Shown: one piece after another, positions 24,601 to 36,831 of the stretch | How the letters are laid out: every line of letters starts with the position of its first letter | How positions within the stretch are numbered: the stretch's first letter is position 1 | DNA from: Verrucomicrobiota bacterium | GTDB taxonomy: Bacteria; Verrucomicrobiota; Verrucomicrobiia; Limisphaerales; UBA9464 | Assembly (NCBI GenBank): GCA_947471985.1 | Contig: CANIZL010000013.1 | Location: forward strand, 17,066 to 81,065 | Direction of reading: 5' to 3' | Length of the DNA: 64,000 nucleotides | Program-made: the position numbers and the translations under genes | The notes under the pieces: generated by a model | Told to the model about the DNA's origin: nothing | Databases searched by the model: none | Seen by the model: the letters and a program-made list of their open reading frames with translations, nothing else

Positions 24601-26580
24601 TCAGGGCCGATCCCATTCGATGAGATAAACCACGTCGACCGGCGGCTTGCCGTCGGGCCCGGGCCGATTCCGGGCGATATCGTCCAGGCTGGGCGGCCGG
24701 GGCGATTCCCGCCGGGCCAGGATCTCCGCCTCCGTCAGTCCCACCAGCGCCACGACCTTCCCGCCATTTTGCCGGGCCCAGTCCAGACCATCGCGGGCGC
24801 CCTTCACCATCGCGCCCAAATCATCCTGCACCACGAACCGCAAGCCCTTCGCCCGCAACACCGCGAGATCCGACCCCGATCGGACGTGCTGCACCTGCCG
24901 GGCTCCAGGGCCAAACGCATAGGGCTGCCAGAGTGCGGTCTCCCCGGGCGATACCGCGGCCAAGCCGATCAACCGCTCGAATTTCAATTGCGGCAGCAGC
25001 GGATCAAAGCGCCGATGAACCCGTTGTTGAGTGGCCTGTTTGGTGGCCCAACGCTGCCAGAAAACCGCCCCCTGCCCCCGCTCCGCCAACCACTCCGTCA
25101 CCACCAGCGGTGGCAGGAGTGGTCGCTGACGCGAAACCAGCACCGTCAGCACGGCCGACAACGAAACCGCCGTCGCACCCCAGCGCCATCCGGGCCGGCG
25201 CAGAATGCCGCCCCAACCCGGCGCCAGCAGGAATGGCACCAGCAGGAACGGATAATACGGCGCGAGATACCGGGCGAGCTGCACCGTGCCGGTTTGCGAA
25301 AGCAGCAGCAGCAGCAGCGGCCAGATCAAGCGCCGCGTCCAAACCACCACCGGCCGGTCCGTGGGACATCCCGGCGGCCGTGCGCGACGGGCCCGCCACC
25401 AGCCCCACAGCCACAATGCAGCAAAAGGCAATCCCAATCCGGCCCAGGTCTCGCTGATGGAGCGCGGCAGATTGCCGAAATCTTCGAACCCGACGACGTA
25501 CGGCGCGAGCCCACCCGTGGCGAGACCCCGCAGAGCGCCGTTCCACGCGTCCGCCCCGGGGAGTACTGGTGGCGCGAGCGTCTGGAGCACGGCGAACACC
25601 GAATTGGCCGCCAGCGCGACCAGGTGGTTTTGGGGAATCCAAATCTGTTCCGCCCGCGACCACCCCATCCAGTGCCCCGTGTGCGCCAGATTCATCAGGG
25701 TCACCGGCACAAACGAAACCGCCGTGGCGATTAACGCGACACTCACGGCCAGCACCGGACGACGCAGCAGCAACCGCACTGAAAGCAGTGCTGGTACAAA
25801 CCAAAGCAGTCCCAGCGGCAGATTGCTCTGCTTCACGTTGCTGAACAAACCCGCGGCCACGATCGACCACAGCAGCGACCGGAGATCGCCAAACCGCTGC
25901 GCCCGCAACGCCAGCACGACCGCCAGCAGCAAATACGGCGTGCTGATGGCATCGTTCGCCGCACTTCCGGCCTGAAAACAGTAGATCCAGGCGGTGGGCA
26001 ACAGCCACATGGCCCACCACGCCGTCCGGGCCGGCACGCCGAGTTCCCGGAAGACGGCCCACGCCGCACCCGGCAGCAGGAGAAAGCCGGCCAGATTCGG
26101 CAAAAACAGGCAACGATCCGATCCCGTCCAGGCCACGAGCGGCGTCCAAAGCCATTCCAACCCGGGCGCCACATAGTTCAAGCGACCCTCCACCGAGGCG
26201 ATGAAATGCCAGCGCTGTTCCGCCAGCCAATGGAGCACGCGCGGAATGCGATACCACTGGGTATCCCAATTGGTGGGCTCGTAGAGTGCGCCGCCGAGGC
26301 CACCCGCGATCGCCAGTACCAGGAACCATCGGGCCGGTCCGCGCCGAAAGCGCCAGAGGCGACCACCAAACCGCCGCGGCGACCGGCCCGCCCCCAGCAC
26401 TTCGCTGCGCCACATCACCCCGCCCAAGGCCAAGCCCAATGCGGCCCAGACCAGCCACCCAAGGCCATTCGACTGCCGCAGCGCGGACAGCCCCAACGTG
26501 CCCACTCCCGCCCAGGCCCCCAGCCCCAACCAGATCCGCCACGCGAGCGGAATGCGGGGTGGGAGGTGTTGCGTATTCAT
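24601..26580 (-). CDS. Polytopic membrane glycosyltransferase (GT-C / family 39-like)
   Basis: The 659-residue protein has about 11-13 hydrophobic helices and a soluble C-terminal domain of about 170 residues. After the first helices, the segment YEPTNWDTQWYRIPRVLHWLAEQRW has the acidic first-loop motif of GT-C enzymes, with Asp as candidate catalytic base. FLPNLAGFLLLPGAAWAVFRELG and QAGSAANDAISTPYLLLAVVLAL fit dolichyl/undecaprenyl-phosphate-mannose-type mannosyltransferases. It probably transfers a sugar from a polyprenyl-phosphate donor on the periplasmic side; donor and acceptor are unknown. It lies upstream of and in the same direction as the DUF1501 gene, with an 84-bp gap. Confidence 0.72.
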   Translation of the reverse strand: MNTQHLPPRIPLAWRIWLGLGAWAGVGTLGLSALRQSNGLGWLVWAALGLALGGVMWRSEVLGAGRSPRRFGGRLWRFRRGPARWFLVLAIAGGLGGALYEPTNWDTQWYRIPRVLHWLAEQRWHFIASVEGRLNYVAPGLEWLWTPLVAWTGSDRCLFLPNLAGFLLLPGAAWAVFRELGVPARTAWWAMWLLPTAWIYCFQAGSAANDAISTPYLLLAVVLALRAQRFGDLRSLLWSIVAAGLFSNVKQSNLPLGLLWFVPALLSVRLLLRRPVLAVSVALIATAVSFVPVTLMNLAHTGHWMGWSRAEQIWIPQNHLVALAANSVFAVLQTLAPPVLPGADAWNGALRGLATGGLAPYVVGFEDFGNLPRSISETWAGLGLPFAALWLWGWWRARRARPPGCPTDRPVVVWTRRLIWPLLLLLLSQTGTVQLARYLAPYYPFLLVPFLLAPGWGGILRRPGWRWGATAVSLSAVLTVLVSRQRPLLPPLVVTEWLAERGQGAVFWQRWATKQATQQRVHRRFDPLLPQLKFERLIGLAAVSPGETALWQPYAFGPGARQVQHVRSGSDLAVLRAKGLRFVVQDDLGAMVKGARDGLDWARQNGGKVVALVGLTEAEILARRESPRPPSLDDIARNRPGPDGKPPVDVVYLIEWDRP

Positions 26581-26663
26581 CGGCGCGTCGCGGGATTCAA
26601 TCCAGAATGGTCCGCTGGATTAAACCCGAGGACTCCGCCGGCACAAAGAATTCCCGGCCCGGA

Positions 26664-28541
26664 TCACGGCGCCTGTTCGATCGTTGTCAGTTTGCCCGCC
26701 ACCACGCCGGTCACGGTTTGGGTGCGGCCGTTGGGCCAGGTGATCTCCACCGAATCGATCGCCGTCGCCGCGCCCAGCCCAAAGGTCACCGGCAATTCGC
26801 TGGCACTCAGATAACTGCGGGCCGTCGCCACCTGACGCCATTGGGTTTGTCCCTTCGCCACCAATTTCACCAACGCGCCCTGCGCATCCCGGGAAGCGCC
26901 GTGCCCCACCAACCGCAACCGAACCCAGTTCGACGTTCCCTTCTGGTCATTGCGCAAGAGCATCGGGGACCCGCCCAACGAGGTCACCACCACGTCCAAA
27001 TCGCCATCGCCATCGAGATCGCCGTAGGCGCTGCCGCGACCGACGATCGGCCGGAAAAGGTCACCGGCGGACGGATCCGCCGGCACCGGGAGAAATCCCG
27101 CATCACCCGCGTTCCAGTACAATTGGGCCGCCTGTTCATATTTCTGCCCGTGTTGCAGCCGGGCGATTTCCGCTTCCAGGTGACCATTGACGCTCATCAG
27201 GTCCATCCGCCCATCCAGATCGTAATCGAAAAAGAAAACGCCGAACTTCAAGGGATCCCGACTCGGCCCGCCCACGCCCCACGAAATCGCCTCGTCCGCG
27301 AACAAGGGCAGTTCCGGGGTCGAAGCCGCCTGCTGGACGTAAAGCGCCGTCATTTCATTGGCGAAATTGCCGATGGCAAAACCCAAGCGGCCGTCCTTGG
27401 TGAAGCGCGCGGAATCAATTCCCATCGCGCCGCGCGTATTGCCGTAGCTATCAAACGCCAGGGCACTCGCCGCGCCCACTTCACGGAACGTGCCGTCGTG
27501 GCGATTGAGGAAGACGAAATTCTGCACGGTATCGTTGGCCACCACCAGATCCGGCCAGCCATCGCCATTCACGTCGACGACCGCCACGCCCAGACTCTTG
27601 GCCGCCGGCACACCGGTCGCCGGGTTCTTCACCTGCACGCCACTCGCCTCGCTGACGTCCACAAAACGGCCGCCGCCTTCGTTGCGATAAAGATGCGGAA
27701 ATGCGCCCTGGAAATTCATTGGCGGACCGTACGCCCGGGCCTGGCCGTCGATCTTGTAGCCCACTTCAGCGTCGATCTCCCGCGACCACCGAACGTAGTT
27801 GGCCACGTACAAATCGAGATCCCCGTCCCGATCAAAATCCACCCAGACCGCCGCCGTGGACCAATCGCGAGGATCCCCCGCCACCCCGGCCTGCGCCGTC
27901 ACGTTGGTAAAATGACCGCCGCCCAGATTGCGGAACAATCGCACCCCACCCACTCCGGTAATCAGCACATCGACCGCACCATCATTGTCGAAATCACCCG
28001 TCGCCACGCCCATCCCGTAAAAGGATTGCTCCAGCCCGCTGCCGGCGGTGACATCCGTGAACTTCCAATTTCCCGCCACCGTGTCATTGCGATACAGCGC
28101 CACGCCGGACGGCGGAACCGTCGCGCCGGTCGGACTCTTCCATGGCCAGAACGACGAATTCACGAAGAGCAGATCCTGATCGCCATCCCCGTCAAAATCC
28201 AACAGAGCCACCCCGCCGCCCATGGTTTCGGGCAACAACTTCTCACCGGTCGCACCGGTCTCGTGCCGGAAGCGAATGCCCGCCGCGGCCGCCACATCCG
28301 TAAACGCAACCTGGGGCGCCGAGACCTTCACCGTCGATCCGGCAGCCCGCGGCTGACTCAAGGCCGTGACCTGAGAGACGGCCGCCTCGCGTCGCGGACG
28401 CAACCCCCACCAAGCCCCGCCACCCAGGATGGCCAGGGCGCCGATCAACAGCAGCGAAACACGCAGGCCGCGACCAATGGCCGCTTCATCGCCCAGCTCC
28501 AACTCCTCATCCCCATCGGGTGGTGGTGGTACCTTGCTCAT
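26664..28541 (-). CDS. CRTAC1 family protein (VCBS/FG-GAP repeats plus ASPIC/UnbV domain)
   Basis: After one N-terminal transmembrane anchor (about residues 20-40) the protein contains repeated FG-GAP/VCBS units such as VALLDFDGDGDQDLLFVN, ATGDFDNDGAVDVLITG, VDFDRDGDLDLYVANY and VDVNGDGWPDLVVAN. These are calcium-binding beta-propeller blades. The C-terminal part is the ASPIC/UnbV domain (WVRLRLVGHGASRDAQGALV, ending ITWPNGRTQTVTGVV). CRTAC1-type proteins are secreted; no enzyme role is established. ATG 28541 is used because the upstream open frame is Arg-rich and unlike the family. The gene begins 26 bp after the stop of the multiheme cytochrome gene and is probably cotranscribed with it. 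Confidence 0.88.
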   Translation of the reverse strand: MSKVPPPPDGDEELELGDEAAIGRGLRVSLLLIGALAILGGGAWWGLRPRREAAVSQVTALSQPRAAGSTVKVSAPQVAFTDVAAAAGIRFRHETGATGEKLLPETMGGGVALLDFDGDGDQDLLFVNSSFWPWKSPTGATVPPSGVALYRNDTVAGNWKFTDVTAGSGLEQSFYGMGVATGDFDNDGAVDVLITGVGGVRLFRNLGGGHFTNVTAQAGVAGDPRDWSTAAVWVDFDRDGDLDLYVANYVRWSREIDAEVGYKIDGQARAYGPPMNFQGAFPHLYRNEGGGRFVDVSEASGVQVKNPATGVPAAKSLGVAVVDVNGDGWPDLVVANDTVQNFVFLNRHDGTFREVGAASALAFDSYGNTRGAMGIDSARFTKDGRLGFAIGNFANEMTALYVQQAASTPELPLFADEAISWGVGGPSRDPLKFGVFFFDYDLDGRMDLMSVNGHLEAEIARLQHGQKYEQAAQLYWNAGDAGFLPVPADPSAGDLFRPIVGRGSAYGDLDGDGDLDVVVTSLGGSPMLLRNDQKGTSNWVRLRLVGHGASRDAQGALVKLVAKGQTQWRQVATARSYLSASELPVTFGLGAATAIDSVEITWPNGRTQTVTGVVAGKLTTIEQAP

Positions 28542-28567
28542 GACGTCACAATTAGCACGGAATCGAA

Positions 28568-31471
28568 TTATCGTTGGGAAAGCGGACGCTCCACGCCGCG
28601 CCCGGCGGGTAGCTCCCACGCGCCCGGGCGTTGCAGATCATAGATCACAATGGCCTGGGCGGCGTGGTCGGCGGCGGGATCGTGGCGGCGGGCGACAGCC
28701 ACTGCGCGGTCGCGGGCGTTGTCGTCCGGACGGTAGCGCTCATGCAATTCCCGGTGCTCCGCCGCCTTTTCCTTCTCACCCAACTGCGCGTACAACAGCC
28801 CCAGATTGTAGTGCGCCGTGACGTTCTCGGGATCCAGCACCAGCGTCCGCTGAAACCGGGCCAACGCCGCCCGCAGAAACTCCTGCTGCCGCGCCGGATC
28901 CGCCCGCTCCATCTTCGCGCGTTCGAACAGGGTCTGGCCCAGTTCGTTGATCACCTCGTAGTCGCGACTGAAATCGAAACCCCGCTTCTCCAACTCGGGA
29001 TAATGATCCTCGAGGATGCTGGTGAATTCGCGAATGGCTTCGTCGAGGTAGCCGTTTTGCTTGTTCACCAGGCCGTTCAGCCAGGCGATGGTCCAGCGGT
29101 TCCCAGCCAGCTTGAACCGATTGGTATCGTTGGCCCGCTGCAGCGCGCCCACGGCGTCATTGAGCCGGCCCTCCTTGAAGAAGACCCGCGCCAGATTCAG
29201 CGGACCGTCCGCGCGCCCCAGCTTTTCCACTTCCCCAAAAGCCTGCGCCGCCTGCACCAATTCGCCCTTCTCACTCCCCTTGTCGCCCTTCATGAACAGC
29301 CCGATGCCGTAGTCATTCCAGCGCTGCCATACCGGGATTCCATTGGTCTGCGACGGCAGGGCCGCCATTTCCGCCGCCGTCATGCCTTCCACCGGCAGAA
29401 TCACCGAATCCGTGGAAATGAGGGTCACCGGCAGGTCATTGGTGAGCTGGAACGGCGCGCCATTCGTGTAACCGCGGCCGTAAACGTAGTTGTAGAAGAT
29501 CGTATCGAACTTCCGGTACTTGAGATTCACCGTCACGCGAAGCGGGCCTCGTTGATCGGCCGGCACTGTGAACTGTCCGTGCACCACCGCCGCTGCCCCG
29601 GGCGGAATCTGATTGTTGTACAACGGGGTGAAAATGTCCTGCGCATTGCGCCGATCCACCCGCTGCCCATCGCGATTGAGCATGTAGACATTCACGAAGT
29701 GCGACCACGGATCCACTTCGCCGTGCGGTCCCATGCCGCCCATCCGCCCCACCACGCCGCCGTCGGCATCCCGCACCGCGGCGTCCACCCACAATTCATT
29801 GGAATCCACCGTCCCCTGGGTGAGGGGATGCCCCACCTTCAACGTGCGCACGACGGTCTCAATGAGGTAGGTCTGTCCGCGTTTGAGCACCGGAATTTGC
29901 GGACGCAGCGGCGCCGTGAGCGGGCTGTCGATCTGCCCGCCCGCTTTGACCCCGAAGATATCGACCCGCGCCACGTTGGTCAGGTAGGTCTGGTGCCGGG
30001 CAACGGTGGCCGGGGAGCCGGTGACCTGAGCCAGGGCGGTATTGGCCGCCGGGAACAGATGATCGTGCACCATGCGGGCCGTATTGGTCCCGTAACGTTT
30101 GGCGGAGAAGTCGTCGGAAACCTCCAACGGCATGTGGCATTCCGCGCAATTCAACTTCGCCTGATCGGGGTAATAAAAACTCCGCGCATTCACCCCGGAA
30201 ACGCCGCTCAGCAGGTACGAGTCGTAGTGGTTCTGGCCCCGCAGGAAGTCCTTATACTGGGTTACTTCCCGCGGCAGGCTGACCTTGTGGCAGGTGCCGC
30301 AGAATTCCGCCGTCTTGTGGAGCGGCTTCAGGAAGGTCTGTTTGTGGAAGGCCGGCCGGGCCTTGACCATCTGCTTATTGAGCCAGTAACCGAGCGAATT
30401 GGTCGGGGCAAAGGCCCACGGGTAATGCACCGGCTCTTCAATCGTGTAGTTGGCGTTGCCGATGGGGCCCGTCCGACCCCCTTCGAGCGCGGTGATCGAA
30501 TGACAGGCCACGCAGGTGATGCCGGCCCGGGCGGTCGGATGATTGGTCATGTCAAACGCCGGATCATCGAAGGCCCCGGAGAAAAACGGCGCGGGATCGT
30601 GACACCCGGCACACCAGCGCGAGGCCTGGACATTGCCATCGCGCTTCAACGAGACCTGCCGGGTTTCATTGACGCTGAAGAGGTAGAACGGGTTGTTGAA
30701 CGAGCTAAACCGATGGGCGGAATGGACCCAGGAATCGTACGCCGCCGGATGGCATTCCAGGCAGTACTCATTGTTCAGCAACGCGGGCGCGGAAATGAAA
30801 TTGCCATCGGCCGTGCGGGCGCTGCTCGGATGAAAATACTTCGCCCCGGTCTTGGGCGCCCGGACGTTCCAGCGCCGCGGATCGTGCCGGTGCAATCCGA
30901 TCATGCCCGCCACCACCACGACCACCGCGGCGGACCACGTGACGCCGTAGCGCCAGCGAATGCGCGGTCCCGAAAGCCGGTGCAGGATGTAGAGCCACAC
31001 ACAGGCCAGCGGCGTGATCACGTGCAGCCAGTACAACACCAGGCGCAGCGCCGGATCGCGCAACTCGAAGCCGCCCAACCGCATCAGGGCAAACCCCGTG
31101 AACAGCAATACCAGCGCCGCCGTAAACAGCGCAAACCCCACGTAAACAGCCTGTCGATTCTTCCGTTCGTGGGTGTTCTTCCAGTGGATCAACCCAAAGA
31201 TGATCACCGGCAGCGTGATCAGCACCCCGAGCACCAGGTGCGCGAGGAACATCAACTGGTAGAAGTAGTTCTCGTACGACACCCCCTGATGCCGCTCCAG
31301 CCAGTTGAGGAAGGTGATGGCGGTCAGGTAGAACGAATTGGCTCCCAGGATGGCGAAGAGACCAAAGATTCCGTTCAACAACACGCGCAGGCGCGGCCCC
31401 ACGGCGCGGACGTACCGGCGTTTTTCAGCCGAACCATCCCCCGACGGGGTGGAGAGAGGCGCAGAGCTCAT
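28568..31471 (-). CDS. Membrane-anchored five-heme cytochrome c with TPR tail
   Basis: The roughly 967-residue protein starts with five transmembrane helices (about residues 25-205). Two of them carry widely spaced His pairs (LAHLVLG...IHW, 18 apart; LHVITP...LHRLSG, 14 apart) that could ligate b-type heme. A periplasmic region has five CxxCH sites, in order CLECH, CAGCH, CVACH, CGTCH and CAECH (about residues 235-445). A beta-rich domain follows, then TPR-like helices (VTAHYNLGLLYAQLGEKEKAAEH) near the C-terminus. The layout suggests electron transfer between the quinone pool and a periplasmic partner. ATG 31471 is chosen; an in-frame start six codons upstream is possible. The neighbouring CRTAC1 gene is probably functionally linked. 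Confidence 0.85.
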   Translation of the reverse strand: MSSAPLSTPSGDGSAEKRRYVRAVGPRLRVLLNGIFGLFAILGANSFYLTAITFLNWLERHQGVSYENYFYQLMFLAHLVLGVLITLPVIIFGLIHWKNTHERKNRQAVYVGFALFTAALVLLFTGFALMRLGGFELRDPALRLVLYWLHVITPLACVWLYILHRLSGPRIRWRYGVTWSAAVVVVVAGMIGLHRHDPRRWNVRAPKTGAKYFHPSSARTADGNFISAPALLNNEYCLECHPAAYDSWVHSAHRFSSFNNPFYLFSVNETRQVSLKRDGNVQASRWCAGCHDPAPFFSGAFDDPAFDMTNHPTARAGITCVACHSITALEGGRTGPIGNANYTIEEPVHYPWAFAPTNSLGYWLNKQMVKARPAFHKQTFLKPLHKTAEFCGTCHKVSLPREVTQYKDFLRGQNHYDSYLLSGVSGVNARSFYYPDQAKLNCAECHMPLEVSDDFSAKRYGTNTARMVHDHLFPAANTALAQVTGSPATVARHQTYLTNVARVDIFGVKAGGQIDSPLTAPLRPQIPVLKRGQTYLIETVVRTLKVGHPLTQGTVDSNELWVDAAVRDADGGVVGRMGGMGPHGEVDPWSHFVNVYMLNRDGQRVDRRNAQDIFTPLYNNQIPPGAAAVVHGQFTVPADQRGPLRVTVNLKYRKFDTIFYNYVYGRGYTNGAPFQLTNDLPVTLISTDSVILPVEGMTAAEMAALPSQTNGIPVWQRWNDYGIGLFMKGDKGSEKGELVQAAQAFGEVEKLGRADGPLNLARVFFKEGRLNDAVGALQRANDTNRFKLAGNRWTIAWLNGLVNKQNGYLDEAIREFTSILEDHYPELEKRGFDFSRDYEVINELGQTLFERAKMERADPARQQEFLRAALARFQRTLVLDPENVTAHYNLGLLYAQLGEKEKAAEHRELHERYRPDDNARDRAVAVARRHDPAADHAAQAIVIYDLQRPGAWELPAGRGVERPLSQR

Positions 31472-31588
31472 GCGATGATTTGACGGCAACGTGGCGCAAA
31501 TCCGATTGAGACAAGCCGGCCGGGGTCAACCGCGGGATATCGGTGGCGAGCCGCCTTGGCGCCCCCCCGATAGCCCCGCTGCGCCCGC

Positions 31589-33292
31589 CTACCGGCGCTT
31601 GGTGGTCCGGCCCGGCTTGACGTTGGAGCGGTTCTTCCCCTTGCGCAGACGCGGGGCCAGTTCGGCCGCCGCCGCAGTCGGGCGTTTGACGCGCGGGGGC
31701 GGCTGGGTCGCCTTGCGCTGCGCCTCCCGTCCGTGCCGCAGATTACGGTCCGTCGCAAACGGCTGCCGCTTGAACTTGCGCAACGGCTGAATCGTTTTCG
31801 GCCGGGCCTTCGGCACCACCACCACCGGACAGCCTTCGTACCCGAACTTCGCCCGCATCTCGCCGGCGAGGTATTTCATGTACTGATCGTTGAACAGCTC
31901 GTCCCGGTTCACGAACAGCAGGAAGGTCGGGGGCGCCGATTTCACCTGCGTGGCATAGTAGAACTTGAGCCGATGCCCCTGATCGCTCACCGGCTGACGC
32001 CGCTCCACGGCGTCGTTCAGGGTGCGATTGAGAATGCCGGTGGGAATCTTCTGCCGCAGCTGCGACGCCACGTAGCGCACCGCTTCCAGCAGCCGGTCGA
32101 GTTGGAATCCTTCCTTCGCCGAAGTGAAAATAACCGGGGCGTAATCGAGAAAAAACAGCTTCTCCTGCACCCACGCACCGAAGTCCGACAAAGTGGTCAG
32201 GCGCTTCTCCCGGTCCATCCGGTGACGCGTCTTCTCTTCCCGCACCACCATCTCGGCCTCCCGCGCCTTGCGCACGCTTTCGGCCACGAGATCCCACTTG
32301 TTCACCACGACAATGCACGAGCGCTTCTGCTCGACGATGATGTCCGCCAGCTTTTTGTCCTGCTCGGTGATTCCCTCCAAAGCGTCGAGGACGAGCACCG
32401 TGATGTCGCTCCGCGCAATCGCGTCCTCGGTGCGCTTCACGGAGAAAAACTCAACGGAGTCCGCCACCCGCCGCGCCTTCCGCACGCCGGCGGTGTCGAT
32501 CAACAGGTACTTCTGTCGCACGCCTTCCGTATCGACTTCAAACGGCACATCCACCGCGTCACGCGTGGTGCCCGGAATGGGACTGACAATCACCCGCTGC
32601 GAACCGGTCAGGGCGTTGATCAAGGACGACTTGCCCACGTTGGGCCGGCCGACGATGGCCAGTCGGATGGCGTATTTGGGATCCTGCATCCGGTTCCGGA
32701 TGAGGGGATTCTCGGGCTTTTCCTTGGCCGGAGCGTCCGGGTCCACCGGAACTTCTTCGACTTCGACCGCGACCGGGGCATCGTGCGGCGGCAGATAGGC
32801 CAGCGCGGCGTCCATCAATTCCTCGATGCCGTAACCATGGATGGCCGTCACCGGAAACAACCGCTCGTAGCCCAGGGCCGAAAACTCGGCGGTGCCGGGA
32901 GTGGCGCGGTCCGTATCGACCTTGTTGATCACCACCAGAACCGGCTTATGCGCCAGCCGCAGTTTCGACGCCACCTCGACGTCCAGCGGCACGATGCCTT
33001 CCTGCACATTGACCACCAGCAGAATGACATCCGCGGCCTCGATCGCGAGATCCACCTGTTCCAGCGCGGCCGCCTGGATCACATCCTCGGCTTTTTCGCG
33101 TCGCAACAAGCCGATACCCCCGGTATCGACCACCGTAAAAGGGCGCCCGTGCCATTCCACTTCCGCCATCACGCGATCCCGGGTCACCCCCGGCAAATCG
33201 TGCACAATGGCAATACGCCGTCCCGCAATGCGATTAAACAAAGCGGATTTGCCCACATTCGGGCGTCCTACGATGGCAATAAGGCCAGACAT
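31589..33292 (-). CDS. der: Ribosome biogenesis GTPase Der (EngA) with long basic tail
   Basis: Der is an essential double GTPase for 50S ribosome assembly. Both G domains are complete: GRPNVGKS at about residues 9-16 and 212-219, DTGG and DTAG switch II motifs, and NKVD and NKWD G4 motifs. The KH-like C-terminal domain ([19 protein letters not shown]) follows. Unlike most Der proteins (about 440-490 residues), this one continues for about 75 residues of Lys/Arg/Pro-rich sequence ending KPGRTTKRR, which may contact rRNA. The linker between the G domains is also long and acidic. The gene is divergent from leuS. Confidence 0.95.
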   Translation of the reverse strand: MSGLIAIVGRPNVGKSALFNRIAGRRIAIVHDLPGVTRDRVMAEVEWHGRPFTVVDTGGIGLLRREKAEDVIQAAALEQVDLAIEAADVILLVVNVQEGIVPLDVEVASKLRLAHKPVLVVINKVDTDRATPGTAEFSALGYERLFPVTAIHGYGIEELMDAALAYLPPHDAPVAVEVEEVPVDPDAPAKEKPENPLIRNRMQDPKYAIRLAIVGRPNVGKSSLINALTGSQRVIVSPIPGTTRDAVDVPFEVDTEGVRQKYLLIDTAGVRKARRVADSVEFFSVKRTEDAIARSDITVLVLDALEGITEQDKKLADIIVEQKRSCIVVVNKWDLVAESVRKAREAEMVVREEKTRHRMDREKRLTTLSDFGAWVQEKLFFLDYAPVIFTSAKEGFQLDRLLEAVRYVASQLRQKIPTGILNRTLNDAVERRQPVSDQGHRLKFYYATQVKSAPPTFLLFVNRDELFNDQYMKYLAGEMRAKFGYEGCPVVVVPKARPKTIQPLRKFKRQPFATDRNLRHGREAQRKATQPPPRVKRPTAAAAELAPRLRKGKNRSNVKPGRTTKRR

Positions 33293-33317
33293 GGACCCAC
33301 TCTCGCTGACAGCCGCC

Positions 33318-33372
33318 CGGGAGCCACATCAATTCGCGGTCGTCCGGGGGGAACCCCGCGCAACGGCTCCCG
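33318..33372 (+). other. Inverted repeat in the der/leuS divergent gap
   Basis: CGGGAGCC (33318-33325) pairs with GGCTCCCG (33365-33372); between them CGCGG can pair with CCGCG. This gives a nested stem 83 bp before the leuS ATG. No T-run follows, so it is not a typical terminator. It could be leader RNA structure or a protein-binding site in the promoter region, or coincidence in GC-rich DNA. Confidence 0.35.
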
Positions 33373-33454
33373 AACGGCAACCGGATCCGGACCGCTGCGG
33401 ACGTCAGGTTCCATTGCCCTGCGCGCCGCGATACCCCATCGTCCCCGCTCATTT

Positions 33455-36199
<2,745 letters not shown>

Positions 36200-36242
36200 A
36201 CATGGCATCGGCCTGTCACAGTGACGATCAACCGGCGCGGGC

Positions 36243-36398
36243 ATGACGCGTCAGGAGCGCTGGGTATTATGGGTGATCCTGCTGCTGATCTTCGGCGGCT
36301 TGATCGCCCGTGCCTGGTGGCGGGTCCAGCCTCCGGCCAGTCTGCCCGCCGTGCCCGCCAGTGCCGATCCCGGTTCCGCCCGCCCCGTGCAACCCTGA
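36243..36398 (+). CDS. Small single-span membrane protein (51 aa)
   Basis: An ATG opens 51 codons: a short charged start (MTRQER), one hydrophobic helix (WVLWVILLLIFGGLIARAWW) and an Ala/Pro/Ser-rich tail, ending in TGA. It lies 43 bp after leuS and 40 bp before the next gene in the same direction. The clean single-helix pattern and fit between neighbours favour a real gene, but I recognise no family and there is no strong ribosome binding site. Confidence 0.45.
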   Translation: MTRQERWVLWVILLLIFGGLIARAWWRVQPPASLPAVPASADPGSARPVQP

Positions 36399-36438
36399 AA
36401 TTCGTCGACGTCCCCTCGATCTCCTTTAGACCGACGCT

Positions 36439-36819
36439 ATGACCGAGTTCGAACAAGCTCTGGAAGCCATCCTGGCCAAGGACCCCCGCTACTCGCGGGA
36501 AGCCTACCTGTTCCTGCGCGAGGCCCTGGAACATCTGCGGGCGGAAATGCTCCGCTCGGGGGGTAACGCGCGGCATGTCAGCGGCCAGGAATTGCTGGAA
36601 AACCTCAAGCAACTGGCCCTGACCCAGTTTGGCCCGATGGCTTGGACGGTCCTCGACGACTGGGGCGTCCGCTCCTGCCCCGACTGGGGGGAGATCGTGT
36701 TTAATTTGATCGACGAAAAGGTGCTCACGAAAACCGCCAACGATTCGAAGGCCGATTTCCAGGGCAACTACGATTTCCACGAAACGTTCCGCCGCCCGTT
36801 CCAGCGGTCAGGACGCTGA
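36439..36819 (+). CDS. Minf_1886-like conserved protein of Verrucomicrobia/Planctomycetes
   Basis: The 126-residue soluble protein has the features I associate with the Planctomycete/Verrucomicrobia-restricted family TIGR04138 (Minf_1886): YSREAYLFLREALEHL, HVSGQELLENLKQLALTQFG, VLDDWGVRSCPDWGEIVFNLI and an ending with FDETFRRPF-like sequence. The function is unknown; no catalytic motif is evident, and the single Cys in RSCPDWG is a feature of the family. The length is close to complete. It is a useful lineage marker. It is convergent with the dehydrogenase-cytochrome gene, with 12 bp between stops. Confidence 0.8.
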   Translation: MTEFEQALEAILAKDPRYSREAYLFLREALEHLRAEMLRSGGNARHVSGQELLENLKQLALTQFGPMAWTVLDDWGVRSCPDWGEIVFNLIDEKVLTKTANDSKADFQGNYDFHETFRRPFQRSGR

Positions 36820-36831
36820 AACGCCGGCCGG

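Noticed and set aside
31733..33454. Open frame extending leuS by 574 codons upstream across der
   Set aside because: It is antisense to der, has no LeuS similarity, and the synthetase N-terminus begins at ATG 33455.
33318..33454. T-box riboswitch before leuS
   Set aside because: The GGGGGGAACCCCGCG segment recalls the T-box motif, but the TGGNACC anti-acceptor bulge and specifier stem are absent.
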